A DNA stretch of 64,000 nt from Eutrigla gurnardus (lineage: Eukaryota > Chordata > Actinopteri > Perciformes > Triglidae), in assembly GCA_963514095.1 (NCBI GenBank), contig OY741271.1, positions 2,714,520-2,778,519 of the forward strand, written 5' to 3'. Positions 28,403 to 38,013 of the stretch are shown here, in pieces. Position 1 is the stretch's first letter; every line of letters begins with the position of its first letter. The position numbers and the translations under genes are program-made. The notes below the pieces were generated by a model. It saw only the letters and a list, made by a program, of their open reading frames with translations, did not search any database and had not been told where the DNA came from.

Positions 28403-28727
28403 TACATACCCACATATGTGTATATACTTGTAACACACTAGATTAGAACAGAACAGACAACATAAGAGAACAGAACAGACTAGATACAGAAGAGACTAGA
28501 AACATAAGAAATGAGAAACATTTCTTATGTAAGAAACTATAAACAGAAGAAACTATAAACATAAACTATAAACAGAAGAGTCTATAAACAGAAGAAACTA
28601 GAAACAAAAGAAACTAGAAACTGAAGAAATTAGAAGAGAACACGATAGCAGTGGGACCTGGCTCGTCTGTCTTGCCTACCTCTACGTCTTTGTTCAGAGC
28701 TATGTCCTCTCTGTTCAGTCGGTCCAT
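24801..28727 (-). CDS. ninjurin (ninj2-like), 3 exons found, 3' end not found
   Basis: Ninjurins are small plasma-membrane proteins with two hydrophobic segments. NINJ1 drives membrane rupture in lytic death and NINJ2 is an adhesion protein. The exons at 28727-28680, 25863-25629 and 24936-24801 join to 139 codons: a hydrophilic N-terminus, the family signature MNHYATKKSAAQSMLDVALL, a first hydrophobic segment (PLIVLLSLSITLQVVVGLLL), VKYDLND, and a second (VFVFFTVLINIFITALGF). The NNVAT-VFVFFTV part is closer to NINJ2 than NINJ1 from memory. Intron 1 (2.8 kb) is full of repeats. A short last exon left of 24801 is expected but was not identified. Confidence 0.88.
25058..25560 (-). repeat. dispersed repeat, inverted partner at 56955-57595
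   Basis: Shares with the other copy, in the reverse direction, blocks such as ctggatctggatccat, gttagcttcatgattcaagg, acctgtcaatcagcaggtag and atggaccataatgtac. It lies in ninjurin intron 2, some 70 bp from exon 2. The family is unknown to me. Confidence 0.85.
25629..25863 (-). CDS. ninjurin exon 2: signature and first membrane segment
   Basis: The acceptor is tgtgcag. The exon ends ATC-G before gcaagt, a GC donor. Only this border gives the frame that joins FI-VKYDLND. It encodes the NHYATKKSAAQSMLD signature and about 26 hydrophobic residues. Confidence 0.92.
25887..26206 (+). repeat. (GGTT)n/(GTTA)n tetranucleotide repeat
   Basis: 320 bp of ggtt, gatt and gtta units with tagctagttgg interruptions, in ninjurin intron 1. 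Confidence 0.95.
26230..27110 (+). pseudogene. LINE fragment (AP endonuclease part)
   Basis: Reads VNKDFINDVSAFLTHICSLS, the endonuclease motif GDFNIHMD, and later LPISDHMLI. This is the C-terminal half of an APE-type endonuclease of a fish non-LTR retrotransposon (L2/Rex-like by eye). It starts abruptly, contains stops after 26830, and has no reverse transcriptase. Confidence 0.85.
27275..27341 (+). repeat. (GAGT)n microsatellite
   Basis: About 16 gagt units. Confidence 0.96.
27678..28360. mobile_element. deleted Tc1-like element, copy 2
   Basis: The same family as 22186-22874, in the same orientation, with ends cactactcacaaaaagtta and taactttttgtgagtag flanked by TA repeats. The transposase helix-turn-helix remnant has more stops than in copy 1. 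The right end is duplicated (gagtagtg twice). It is inserted in ninjurin intron 1. Confidence 0.85.
28680..28727 (-). CDS. ninjurin exon 1 (start codon)
   Basis: ATG at 28727-28725 begins MDRLNREDIALNKDVE, followed by donor gtaggc in phase 0, the phase needed by exon 2. The acidic short N-terminus suits ninjurins, but this exon rests on position and frame more than on similarity. Confidence 0.65.
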
Positions 28728-29446
28728 TGTCCTGTTGGTCTCTGTTATTCCCTGGTGATGCCTGTTAGTCCCTGATGGACTCTGTTAGTCCCTGTTGGAC
28801 CCTGATGGACTCGGTTAGTCCCTGTTGACAGCTCTGAGGACTCTGTTGATATGTAGAACAGGAGCCGGTGTACTGTAAACCCTCAGAGGCCTCAGACAGG
28901 CTCAACGAGTCCTGCAGCTCCTCCTTACACACCTTTACAAAGGCCCCTCCCAGTGTGTCATCTCCTCTCACTCTCACTTCACACAGACCTGATAAGAATG
29001 AAAACTGCAGAACTAGTTGCGTTTGGTCAATGTTCATGGAAAGTCTAAGTACCGCGTTACTTGAACTAAAGCGCGAACATGGTTCAACTAAACTAAATGT
29101 ATGATTTCACATGTAATTATGAACACTGTCCAGTAGAGGCCACTGGAGCGATACAAGAGGTTGGACTGAATTTAAACCAATATTTATTTTACAGTTTTTC
29201 TCAATTGCTTAGACACAATTCCTGGAACAACTCACCATTTTCTTAAATCTTCACACACACGATTCTAAAAACTCACACCCAACAGTACAAATATCTAACT
29301 TCTGGGTCCCAATCAGTTTTTACCCTCAGACAATACACACGTGGTCAAAACACAGACTACATGAGTGTTTGTTACACACAGGAGGGATTAATTCAATACA
29401 CTGCCACCAAAATGTCAATAGGGTTTATTCACAGTACTTCCATATT

Positions 29447-30125
29447 GAGCACAGGTTCATCAGCATCGGCATCAACATCAGCATGATCTTGTCTCAGGTC
29501 AGGGTCAGGCCATAGTATTTCATCAACGTCACACATTATGTCTTCTCTCGCCAGACAGCGTGGTAAATATCCCCTTGTGTGTCGGATCCAACCCTGGATA
29601 GGTTCCAGAGAAATATCCTCACAAGCATTCACCATTGCCTCCAGGAGATTGTGCTGTGTGTATTGGTTGCGGTCACAGACTCTCCACCGCCATGCTGAGA
29701 AAAATTCCTCTTTTGGCTTCAGAAAAGGGGAGTATGCTGGCAGAAAAAGGACCCTGAACCTGGGGTGGTCATTGAACCAGGTGCGAACCAGAGCAGCCCG
29801 ATGGAAGCTCACGTTATGCCAAGTGACAACATATTGGGGTTGCTCTGGTTGCCCTGGCTCCCCTCCCTGTTGGAGAATGTTATTGTGCAGCTGATCTAGA
29901 AACTGAAGGAGTAGTGCAGTGTTGTATGGACCCAGTATGGCATGGCGGTGGAAGATGCCACGATTGCTAATGGTTGCACACATGGTGATGTTGCCTCCCC
30001 TCTGGCCCGGAACTTGTGTGATTGCACGCTGTCCAATGATGTTGCGGCCCCTTTGCGCCTTTTTGTGAGATTGACCCTGCCTCATCGATAAAGATGTATT
30101 AATGAGGGTCAGCCATTGCATCAAT
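29447..30125 (-). pseudogene. transposase, DDE half (decayed)
   Basis: After acceptor tttgag the frame reads IDAMADPH, then a TAA stop near 30100, IFIDEAG (first catalytic D), and a frame change. It then continues openly: RGRNIIGQRAITQVPGQRGG, TWHNVSFHRAALVRTWF and PAYSPFLKPKEEFFSAW. The last region is the third catalytic position, where the fish family usually has NPIEEFF; here K-P-K-E-E. The C-terminus reads DVDEILWPDPDLRQD. The stop and the frameshift make it inactive. Confidence 0.88.
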
Positions 30126-30246
30126 CTCAAAGATTGTCTCCAGGAGTCAAAAAACACACATTTTACTTCAAACACAGTACTGTGTGTATTGGAATGAAAG
30201 AGGGGTCTTTACATACTATAGCATTTCTGAACAGTATAGCACTTAC

Positions 30247-30594
30247 CTGCACATATTGGAATCGTTGCTCCTTAACCCTGTCGGAATTCCTCTCAAAAGG
30301 CACGCGGTAAAGTTGCTTCGTCCTTATGTGATTCCGCTGTATTACCCGGTCAATGGTGGAAAGGCTTATGCTGTTAGTCCCTTGAAATATTGCCTGGTCT
30401 TCAATAATGCAGGTTTGAATCTCCCTCAAAGTGATGGCATTATTGGCAATCATCATATTTACCAAGGCAGTCTCCTGCTCAGCAGTGAACAATCGCCTCC
30501 TGCCTCCAATAGATGGCTGCCTCTCAGTTCTGCAAACAGTGGCACGGATTTCATCAGATATCACTTGTCTTTGTTGTCCTCTCCCTCTTCCTCT

Positions 30595-30627
<33 letters not shown>

Positions 30628-30699
30628 CCGTCCCCGTCCTCTCTGTTGTCTCTCAACCTCTGCATGGTTGGGATCCATTGTTCCAAAGGACATGAACAT
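30247..30699 (-). pseudogene. transposase, N-terminal exon with RG repeats
   Basis: Starts MFMSFGTMDPNHAEVE, followed by an unusual run of Arg-Gly pairs. It then has the DNA-binding region, including FTAEQETALVNMMIANNAIT and SLSTIDRVIQRNHIRTKQLY, and ends RFQYVQ at donor gtaagt. The donor and an acceptor 120 bp on imply a spliced transposase, as in the copy at 33.5 kb. Confidence 0.85.
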
Positions 30700-31227
30700 G
30701 CCTCTAGGCTCTATTTATTGACCTCCAATTGTGATTGGTGTGTTAACAATTTTTAGGTTGAGTGTTTTCACCTGGAGAAGGGTGTGGTCTCTGAGTTTAG
30801 GTTATGATAACTTGAGTTAATAATATTGGGAGCATGTGTTTGCTGAATGAACACAGTGCAATGAATGATTTATTTGGCCACTTTTGTGTAAGGTTTTGCA
30901 GAAAGAGTTTTGAATATTGAGACGTGTGGAAACAGGTGAATTGTGTTTTTGGTTATGGGAAATGTGTGTGTGCTTCTGGGAATGACGAAAAGGTTTGGGT
31001 TTTTGTGCTACAGGAACCAGGTTTTGTGTTTTAGCAATTGAGAAAAACTGTAAATGTGGACAAGTATACAGGAGGAGATTGATCAAATCTCCATTTGAAT
31101 AGAAAATATGTTTTGATATATATTTTAGAGTGAAGACAGATAATTAGACTACTAACTCGAGTGTACCACTCCGGAGGTTATTAGGGCCCGAGCACCAACA
31201 ATGTCGGGCTGCGAAGCCCTTTTGTTT

Positions 31228-31614
31228 TTCCATCCATTCATCCATCCATTGTCTACCGCTTATCCTGTATTCAAGGTCGCGGGGGGGCTGGAGCCGATCC
31301 CAGCTGTCATTGGGCGAAGGCGGGGTACACCCTGGACAGGTCGCCAGTCTATCACAGGGCCAACATATAGAGACAGACAGACAACCATTCACGCTCACAT
31401 TCATACCTACGGGCAATTTAGAGTCATCAATTTACCTATCCCCATCCTGCATGTCTTTGGACTGTGGGAGGAAGCTGGAGAACCCGGAGAGAACCCACGC
31501 GTACATGGGGAGAACATGCAAACTCCACACAGAAGGGCCCGACCCGGGAACCGAATCCGGCACCCTCTTGCTGTGAGGCGACAGTGCTACCCACTACACC
31601 ACCGTGCAGCCCCC
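31228..31614 (-). mobile_element. SINE-like retroposon with GGATG tail, minus strand
   Basis: The head is tRNA-like (gcacggtggtgtagtgggta and a B-box-like segment). Conserved blocks follow: ggagtttgcatgttctcccc, ctcccacagtccaaagacat, gacagctgggatcggctcca and ggataagcggtagacaatgg. It ends in ggatg repeats. A second copy is at 54041-54427 and a stub at 63590. Confidence 0.88.
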
Positions 31615-31689
31615 TTCTGTTTTTCAAATGTTTATTATTCTTACGTCAAAATAACGCGTTTTGGAGGCCTCAACATTAAAAAAAACTCA

Positions 31690-32245
31690 TCAAAATTGGT
31701 GTGTGCGTAGAAATTACAGGAAATTGCGAAATGGTAACGGTTTCGCATTCGGTCACAAAAAAGTTGCTCACTAGCGCCACCTAGTGTGGCCATTCACCAG
31801 CCCTGCCGGACCGTAACTTTGATTGACATGAAATTTTGCACACATGTGCGGACGAGTGTCCTCTACAAAAAATCCTCTTGGAGTACAAAAGTCTGCCTCC
31901 TGAAATGTTCCGCCATCTTGGGTTTTATGAAAAACGCAATGTTGCTAATTTCTACGACACCGTTGATCCGATTTGGACGAAATGTGGTGTGCATACTCAT
32001 TAGACCTAGCTGGGGTGATGGTCCAAAAATATTTTGAAAATATGGTTTTATTCAGAAGATATCGGCCAATGAACATAAGAGGGTTGTGCCTTCAAAACGC
32101 AATTAGTATAACTGCATTACCTTTAGGCCAATCATCACGAAACTCGAAACATATGTTGACATAGCTTCAAAGAACATACATGTCGATTTTCATCAAAATT
32201 GAGTAATGTGGGGCATTTTTGGCCATTCACAGGGGTTGTACTTGA
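31690..32245 (-). repeat. dispersed repeat, inverted relative of 11110-11703
   Basis: Reverse-strand counterparts of the flna-intron block are aagttgctc with gcgccacctag, ttgatccgatttggacgaaa, cattagacctagctgggg and gttgacatagcttcaaagaa. It abuts the next Tc1-type element at 32247. Confidence 0.85.
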
Positions 32246-32246
32246 A

Positions 32247-32520
32247 ATCAGAGCGACTGTGGTTGACCATGTTGTCAACAATGGGATGTGCATGAGGGAG
32301 GCTGGGCAACGGGTTCAACCAAACCTGAGCTGCTATACTGTTGCAGGTATCATCCAGATATTTAGAAATGAGAACTGGTAAGTAACTGGTACAGTAATAT
32401 GGACTGTATTGTCATAATTATAAGGATCTATCACTAAAACTGTTCACCCCAGAGCAGGAGACCTGCAGGACTACATAATGGCAGATAACACCATGTTCCA
32501 AAAGGTCAACAGAGTAAGGC
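32247..32520 (+). pseudogene. second Tc1/IS630-type transposase, 5' piece
   Basis: Reads IRATVVDHVVNNGMCMREAG and QRVQPNLSCYTVAGIIQIF, then a donor gtaagt at about 32380, an acceptor-like ttcaccccag, and a decayed segment (DYIMADNTM). It is the start of the element continued at 33478 and 42427. Confidence 0.82.
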
Positions 32521-33473
32521 TGTATTCGAAACCGCATACTATACTGCTAGTACGTACTGATTTGGCCAAAATGTAGTATGCAGTATGCAAACAAAAGCAA
32601 AATCTGCAGTATGCGAAAGGTTCCCGGATGTCGTACTGATTCGGAGAATATTTCCAGTATGCATCCGACCAGTCTACTCTGCCTACTGTTTCCCACAATG
32701 CAATGCGCTGGAGCCTGGATAAATCGAGTAATGGCGGAGCAAGAGAGCGTTTCCAGGGGAATACAAATGCCGGAGCAGTACGGCGTTTATATTTGTTATA
32801 TTTGTTTACATAAGTACAGTGCATAGGCTACTTGATTATTGTGACGAAAGCTATATAGGTACAATAGAAATCCAGGCTGTTGTACATATGAAATGAAAAA
32901 AAGTACTCTGTTAATTCAAACTTTTTTTTATTAATATTTGGTGATTTCTGTACATGCAGAGCTCCCGAGACAGCGCTATACTGTATACTGTCCACTACAA
33001 ACAGCGGTTAAGATAACTGGCTTGCTGCCCCCCCCGGGACGACGACGCATGTTGGCCGGCGGAACACCTCTGGAGGCGGGCTGCTGCCTCTGAGACGACC
33101 CGCTCCTTCCGGAGCTTCACTTCTCCGAAAACATCGAGGCAAATTACTAAACAGCCGTCATTTGGGTAAACTAACCGCACATTGGGGATCTAAACGGTTA
33201 CTTTCTCGCATGAAAAAATATTAAAATTTAATAAAGTGACATAATAACAGCGCTACAGCGGGAAATAAAACAGCTTTGCGCCTGTTTTACAACTACCGCT
33301 GCCAGTCTCCACGAAATGCATTCTGGGAAACTTGCATACTGCATACGGTGTGAACGGCGTCAGTCTGCTGAAGTAGCATACTGAATCCCACATTCAGTAC
33401 GCAGTATACAGTATAGGCTATACTAACGCAATATGTAGTAGGCAGTACGGTAGTATGCGGTTTCAAATACAGC
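32521..33473. mobile_element. MITE with 20-bp-plus inverted ends
   Basis: Ends tgtattcgaaaccgcatact and agtatgcggtttcaaataca bound about 950 bp. It splits the Tc1-type transposase gene. The target duplication is unclear, so the superfamily is left open. No transposase is present. Confidence 0.85.
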
Positions 33474-33477
33474 ACAA

Positions 33478-33845
33478 GTCTCTCTGCACTGACTTGTCTA
33501 CTGAAACGCAATAGCATTAGGATGAAGCAGCTGTACAGAGTCCCTTTCGAAAGAAACTCCGGCCATATAAAACAACTGAGATATGAATATGTTCAGGTGA
33601 GCGATACGATCCTATCATTGGTACTGGATCTGGAATGGTATAGTGCTACATCATATTGACTGATCCCTGTCTTTTCGTACTGTGCTACATTGTTTTGTCT
33701 TGTGTCTTTCAGAGAGTCATGGAGCTAGAAGCAGATGCAGTGCATCATAAGCCAATGAGCTAACCCTTGCAAAAACAAGGGGCCATTGTAGAAATTTCAT
33801 CAGACGCCGTGCCATCATCAACGTCCCGGGACAACATGGTGGCAA
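33478..33845 (+). pseudogene. second Tc1/IS630-type transposase, middle piece
   Basis: Reads SIRMKQLYRVPFERNSGHIK and QLRYEYVQ, then an intron (donor gtgagc at about 33598, acceptor tttcag at about 33712) and RVMELEADAVHHK. A later part reads NVPGQHGGN and is cut by the Ty3 element. It keeps the same intron position as the copy at 30.2 kb. Confidence 0.85.
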
Positions 33846-34975
33846 TGTTACCGGCGCCAGACCTAGGGGGTATCTGGGCAGGTAAAAAGACCACAGGCTG
33901 GATTGCGCTGTGGGTTAAAGGAAGTGGAGAGCAACACAAGTTATGTCTTTCTCAAGTAAACAGCGTTTATATTCTCAGGTCAAGATCAAGTAAATATTTG
34001 AACATCATTATAGTAAATATCAACAACAACAACAATTATATATACTGTAAATGGCAGTGGAAGATCATAAAAACAAATACACAAGTAGATCAATAATATA
34101 TATCCTACACAATACATCTCACACACAACAGAACCCTTTAAATAGAGAAGATCATGAAACTCACAGCAGTACAAATACAGAACAAACATCATAGTATAAT
34201 AAATTAATAACATGCTTCAAAGTGGCACATAGAATACGATGCCGAACGAACATCACGTCTTGTGTTCACGTGAATGCGCACACCAATTGACGACACTGCC
34301 GGCAGCCGGCGCTCACATGAACGCGCACACCAACTGACGACGCGAACGGCAGCCGGCGTTTACATGCATGCGCACACAAGCCCGTTAGTGAAGACACTAA
34401 CGGCAATAACTGCTACATTGACAGTGTCCGACAAACGAAAGTGACATAAGTCGGCACAGAGCACTGGCTGGACAAACAAAACGATACAAAGTACAGGAAA
34501 ACTTCACATACATTTTACATACACTTAAACATTAACATGACAAGAGAACGGAACCTTCACTGACGGCGGCTGGCCAACGACAAGCAGCCTCTGTTAGCTC
34601 GCCGGCAACAACCTCAGCAACAACATCCAAAACACTTAAAAATCACCACAGAGCTCTCCAAGCATTACAAGAGCGAACGTATTGCTTACAGATTTGTTTG
34701 CTATATTAGTCACAGTTAAAACAGTTCAAAAACATACCTGTGGGTTAAAGGAAGTGGAGAGCAACACAAGTTATGTCTTTCTCAAGTAAACAGCGTTTAT
34801 ATTCTGAGTTCTTGAGCTACGGTCTCCATGACAACCCACTAGGTGCCACCGCACAACAGTGCCATCTAGTGGCATGAAGATATAACTTCGTACCATTAGG
34901 TTTATATGTAATAAAACAAAAAAATGGGATGGGGTAACTGTTTTACATACAAGCCATTTTTCAATGCCTGTTACA
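33846..34975 (-). repeat. 3' LTR of the Ty3 element
   Basis: 1130 bp with TG...CA borders, near-identical to 41300-42426. It has four CAA units where the 5' LTR has three. Confidence 0.95.
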
Positions 34976-34989
34976 CTCTCCCCCACTTT
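34976..34989 (-). other. polypurine tract of the Ty3 element
   Basis: On the minus strand aaagtgggggagag stands immediately before the TG of the 3' LTR, the expected plus-strand primer position. Confidence 0.85.
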
Positions 34990-35102
34990 AAAAGATGTCT
35001 CCTGACATCTAGAACTACCTATGTACCTACGACAGTCGGAAAGTCAGGTACAGTATCTACGGGACATCAGTATGAACAGGAGGTGAATCTGTCCAATGTC
35101 AG

Positions 35103-37997
35103 TCACAGGTAAGTAGTGTGCAAGTAAGATTGTCTGTCCATTTCAATGTCCTGGCCACTGTCAATTCCTCCGTATGTCCATACAGCTTGGAGAGGGTAGT
35201 AGCACATCTCAGGAAACACTGGGTAGGTTGGCATGGGATGCGGGACACAGTACATGGCATTTGTTCCCATTCTCCAGGGCTGGTAGGAAGGTTCTCCTGA
35301 CTGGTCATACATGAAGATGTTTCTGGGTTTCACTGGTCTGGTGGATCTCCGCAGTTGCTGTTTTACTACTTGCACTGGCTGAGGAACAGGCACAACGTAT
35401 GTCTCAGGATCCTGAGGACTTCCACTCTCCACAGCATCATTCCTCTGTTGTTCCTGTCCTTCCACAGCTGGGGACGGATCCGCCCTTGGTGGTACAGGTA
35501 TCGGCTCTGCTGTCGTCAAAGGGTCAGATGGTTTTGCCTGCCAGACATCCTCAGACTCCAGCGTTCGGTTCATCGGCTGATATGCTGGAGCCACAGCCCT
35601 CAGCTTGCTGCGTAGCTTTCGTTGAGGCAAGTGGTGTTCGACAGCCTTCCTCTCATACACAGGCAATGGTCTGAGGTTGTATGAGCACTCGCCCTCATCA
35701 CCGGAGGTGCTGGAGTCTGACTTGGTGGTTTCTCTTGGCGGCACATGCTGTCTCTGTCCTTGTGGCTTCTTCCTAACGCCAGCGTCAGGTTCCTCATGGC
35801 TGACTGGTAAGTCACTAACAGGCAAGAGGAGGTTGCGGTGGAGGACACGAAGGGTTTGGTCACCTGTTTCTGCTTTGACACGATAAACTGGACCATCTCC
35901 TAGCCTCTCGATGACACGGTGGGTCTTTCCTTCCCAGTAAGATCGGAGTTTGCCTGGGCCACCTCTCTCGGACAGGTTCCTGACAAGCACCCGATCACCT
36001 GGCTGCAGCAGAGCTCCCCTTATACCCTGGTCATAGTGCCTTTTCCCTTTCTCTGATAACTTCTTGCTGTTTTCTGAGGCAATCCGATATGCCTCCTGCA
36101 TCCGGGAAGCCCAGGTCTGGGCATACTCCTGCCGTGTCTGTGCTTTCTGATCTGGGTCAAGGTTGAAGATCAGGTCAATGGGGAGCTGAGGATGTCTTCC
36201 AAAGAGGAGAAAGAAAGGTGAGTAGCCCGTTGCCTCATGTCTTGTACAATTGTAGGCGTGGACTATGCTGGGGAGATGGTCTTTCCACTCTGCCTTCTTT
36301 TCCTCATGGAGCGTTCTCAGCATCTGGAGAAGCGTCCTGTTCAAGCGTTCAACAGGGTTCCCCTGCGGATGGTAAGGAGTAGTTCGAGAGTGAGAAATTC
36401 CTGCCAGCTGCTGGAGTCTCTGAAACAGGGTGTTCTCAAACTCCCGGCCCTGGTCATGGTGAAGCTTTTGAGGGTACCCGAAGCGTGGAATGAAATCATA
36501 GAAGATCTTCTCAGCCGCTGTTTTGCCAGATTTATTTCGAGTTGGGTAGGCCTGAGCAAAACGGGTGAAGTGGTCTACTACAACAAGGATGTACTCATAG
36601 CCTCCTTTACTAGGATCCAGGTGCATGTAGTCAACAGAGAGCAGCTCAAAAGGGGCACTAGTTGTGATTGAGCCCATTGGTGCCTTCTCATGGACAGCGG
36701 GCCGCTTTTGCTTAATGCATGAGCACTGGTGGATGACGTAGTCTTCAATGTCCCGCTGCATAAAGGGCCAGTAGAATCGCTGCCTTGCAAGGTGGATGAC
36801 TTTGTCAGCCCCGACATGCCCCATATCATCATGCAGGTGTTTGAGCACAGTTGACTTGAGTGCTTTGGGAAGGACTAGCTGTTGATTCTGTCCTGAGTGC
36901 CTGTACAGAATTCCTTGTTCCAGTTTGAGCCTGTTCCATTCATGTATGAGCCGTTGTGTTCCTGGTTGTATTGGCCTCTGGTCTTTGTCTCTAGGATTCC
37001 ATCCACTTCTTTTCAACTGGATCACCTCGCCAATAGACTCATCCCCTTTCTGGGCATTTCTGATGTCCTCTGGTGTGAACATGGGCGTACTCACTGCAGG
37101 AACGTCACTGGCGGAGATCTGAAGGGCAGCCGCCCACGGCACATCCTGATCTCTCTCAGCTTTGTTCCCCTGCCAGATGGCAGACACAACCTCAGGTAGC
37201 AGTATCTCAGAGTACTCCAACAGGTCATCTTGGAGCTTCACTGGATACCTGGACAGGGTGTCAGCATCAACATTTGCCTTGCCTGGCCTGTACTTGATGG
37301 TAAAGTGGAAGTCAGCTAATTCACCAACCCAGCGGTGTCCGACAGCATTCAACTTGGCCGTGCTCAGAACATAAGTGAGGGGGTTGTTATCGGTATACAC
37401 AGTGAAAGTTGGTGCATAATACAGATAATCACGGAATTTATTGCAGATGGCCCACTTCAGTGCAAGGAACTCAAGCTTACTTGAATGGAGGTGGTAATTC
37501 TTTTCAGCAGGCGTGAGTGACCTGGACCCATAAGCGATAACCCGGAGTTTACTATCCTGTTCTTGGTAGAGCACAGCCCCCAAACCTTCATTGGATGCAT
37601 CGGTGTGCAGGACAAATGGCAAAGTGAAGTCGGGGTAGGCCAAGATGGGGGGCTTGATCAACATGTCCACAAGGTAGGACACAACAGCACTGTGTTCAGG
37701 GGTCCACAGAACTGGTGTCCTGGATGGTAACTGGCCACTGTTCTTGCCTTTCTGGGTGGACTTTGCGGTAACAGGACACTTGTTGGACTCAGCAGGCTGT
37801 TCTTGGAGCTTAAACAGTGGTCGGGCTATTCTGGAAAAGTCCTGGATGAAGGATCGATAGTATCCCAAGAACCCTAGTAGAGCTCGAACCTCTCCCACAT
37901 TCTTTGGGTGTCTCTCCTTCATCTGCAACACCGCTTCCAGGTCTTTGGGGTCTATCTGAACACCTTCGCTTGTGACCAGACGTCCCACATACCTCAC
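35103..37997 (-). CDS. Ty3 pol, second part: RT end, RNase H, integrase
   Basis: 964 codons continuing pol after a 1-nt frameshift. In order: the RT thumb (ALLGFLGYYRSFIQDFSRI, residues about 40-60), RNase H (LHTDASNEGLGAVL, about 130; TDNNPLTY), the integrase zinc finger H-H-C-C (MGHVGADKVIHLARQRFYWP with CSCIKQK, about 395-430), the integrase core (SVDYMHLD first D; DQGREFEN second D; NPVERLNRTL with the E), and a GDRVLVRN module. A Pro/Ser-rich tail of some 200 residues follows. Metaviral domain order, RT before integrase. Confidence 0.93.
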   Translation of the reverse strand: MRYVGRLVTSEGVQIDPKDLEAVLQMKERHPKNVGEVRALLGFLGYYRSFIQDFSRIARPLFKLQEQPAESNKCPVTAKSTQKGKNSGQLPSRTPVLWTPEHSAVVSYLVDMLIKPPILAYPDFTLPFVLHTDASNEGLGAVLYQEQDSKLRVIAYGSRSLTPAEKNYHLHSSKLEFLALKWAICNKFRDYLYYAPTFTVYTDNNPLTYVLSTAKLNAVGHRWVGELADFHFTIKYRPGKANVDADTLSRYPVKLQDDLLEYSEILLPEVVSAIWQGNKAERDQDVPWAAALQISASDVPAVSTPMFTPEDIRNAQKGDESIGEVIQLKRSGWNPRDKDQRPIQPGTQRLIHEWNRLKLEQGILYRHSGQNQQLVLPKALKSTVLKHLHDDMGHVGADKVIHLARQRFYWPFMQRDIEDYVIHQCSCIKQKRPAVHEKAPMGSITTSAPFELLSVDYMHLDPSKGGYEYILVVVDHFTRFAQAYPTRNKSGKTAAEKIFYDFIPRFGYPQKLHHDQGREFENTLFQRLQQLAGISHSRTTPYHPQGNPVERLNRTLLQMLRTLHEEKKAEWKDHLPSIVHAYNCTRHEATGYSPFFLLFGRHPQLPIDLIFNLDPDQKAQTRQEYAQTWASRMQEAYRIASENSKKLSEKGKRHYDQGIRGALLQPGDRVLVRNLSERGGPGKLRSYWEGKTHRVIERLGDGPVYRVKAETGDQTLRVLHRNLLLPVSDLPVSHEEPDAGVRKKPQGQRQHVPPRETTKSDSSTSGDEGECSYNLRPLPVYERKAVEHHLPQRKLRSKLRAVAPAYQPMNRTLESEDVWQAKPSDPLTTAEPIPVPPRADPSPAVEGQEQQRNDAVESGSPQDPETYVVPVPQPVQVVKQQLRRSTRPVKPRNIFMYDQSGEPSYQPWRMGTNAMYCVPHPMPTYPVFPEMCYYPLQAVWTYGGIDSGQDIEMDRQSYLHTTYL

Positions 37998-38013
37998 TTG
38001 GCGTTTAAACAGC

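Larger units (their letters stand above)
29192..31050 (-). mobile_element. Tc1/IS630-type transposon with decayed, intron-bearing transposase
   Basis: Inverted ends cagtttttctcaattgc and gcaattgagaaaaactg are each flanked by TA, giving 1859 bp. The transposase lies on the minus strand inside these ends. The two halves of its gene are annotated separately. Confidence 0.92.

Noticed and set aside
30184..30756. 190-codon plus-strand ORF with Ser/Pro repeats
   Set aside because: Antisense of the Arg-Gly-rich transposase exon.
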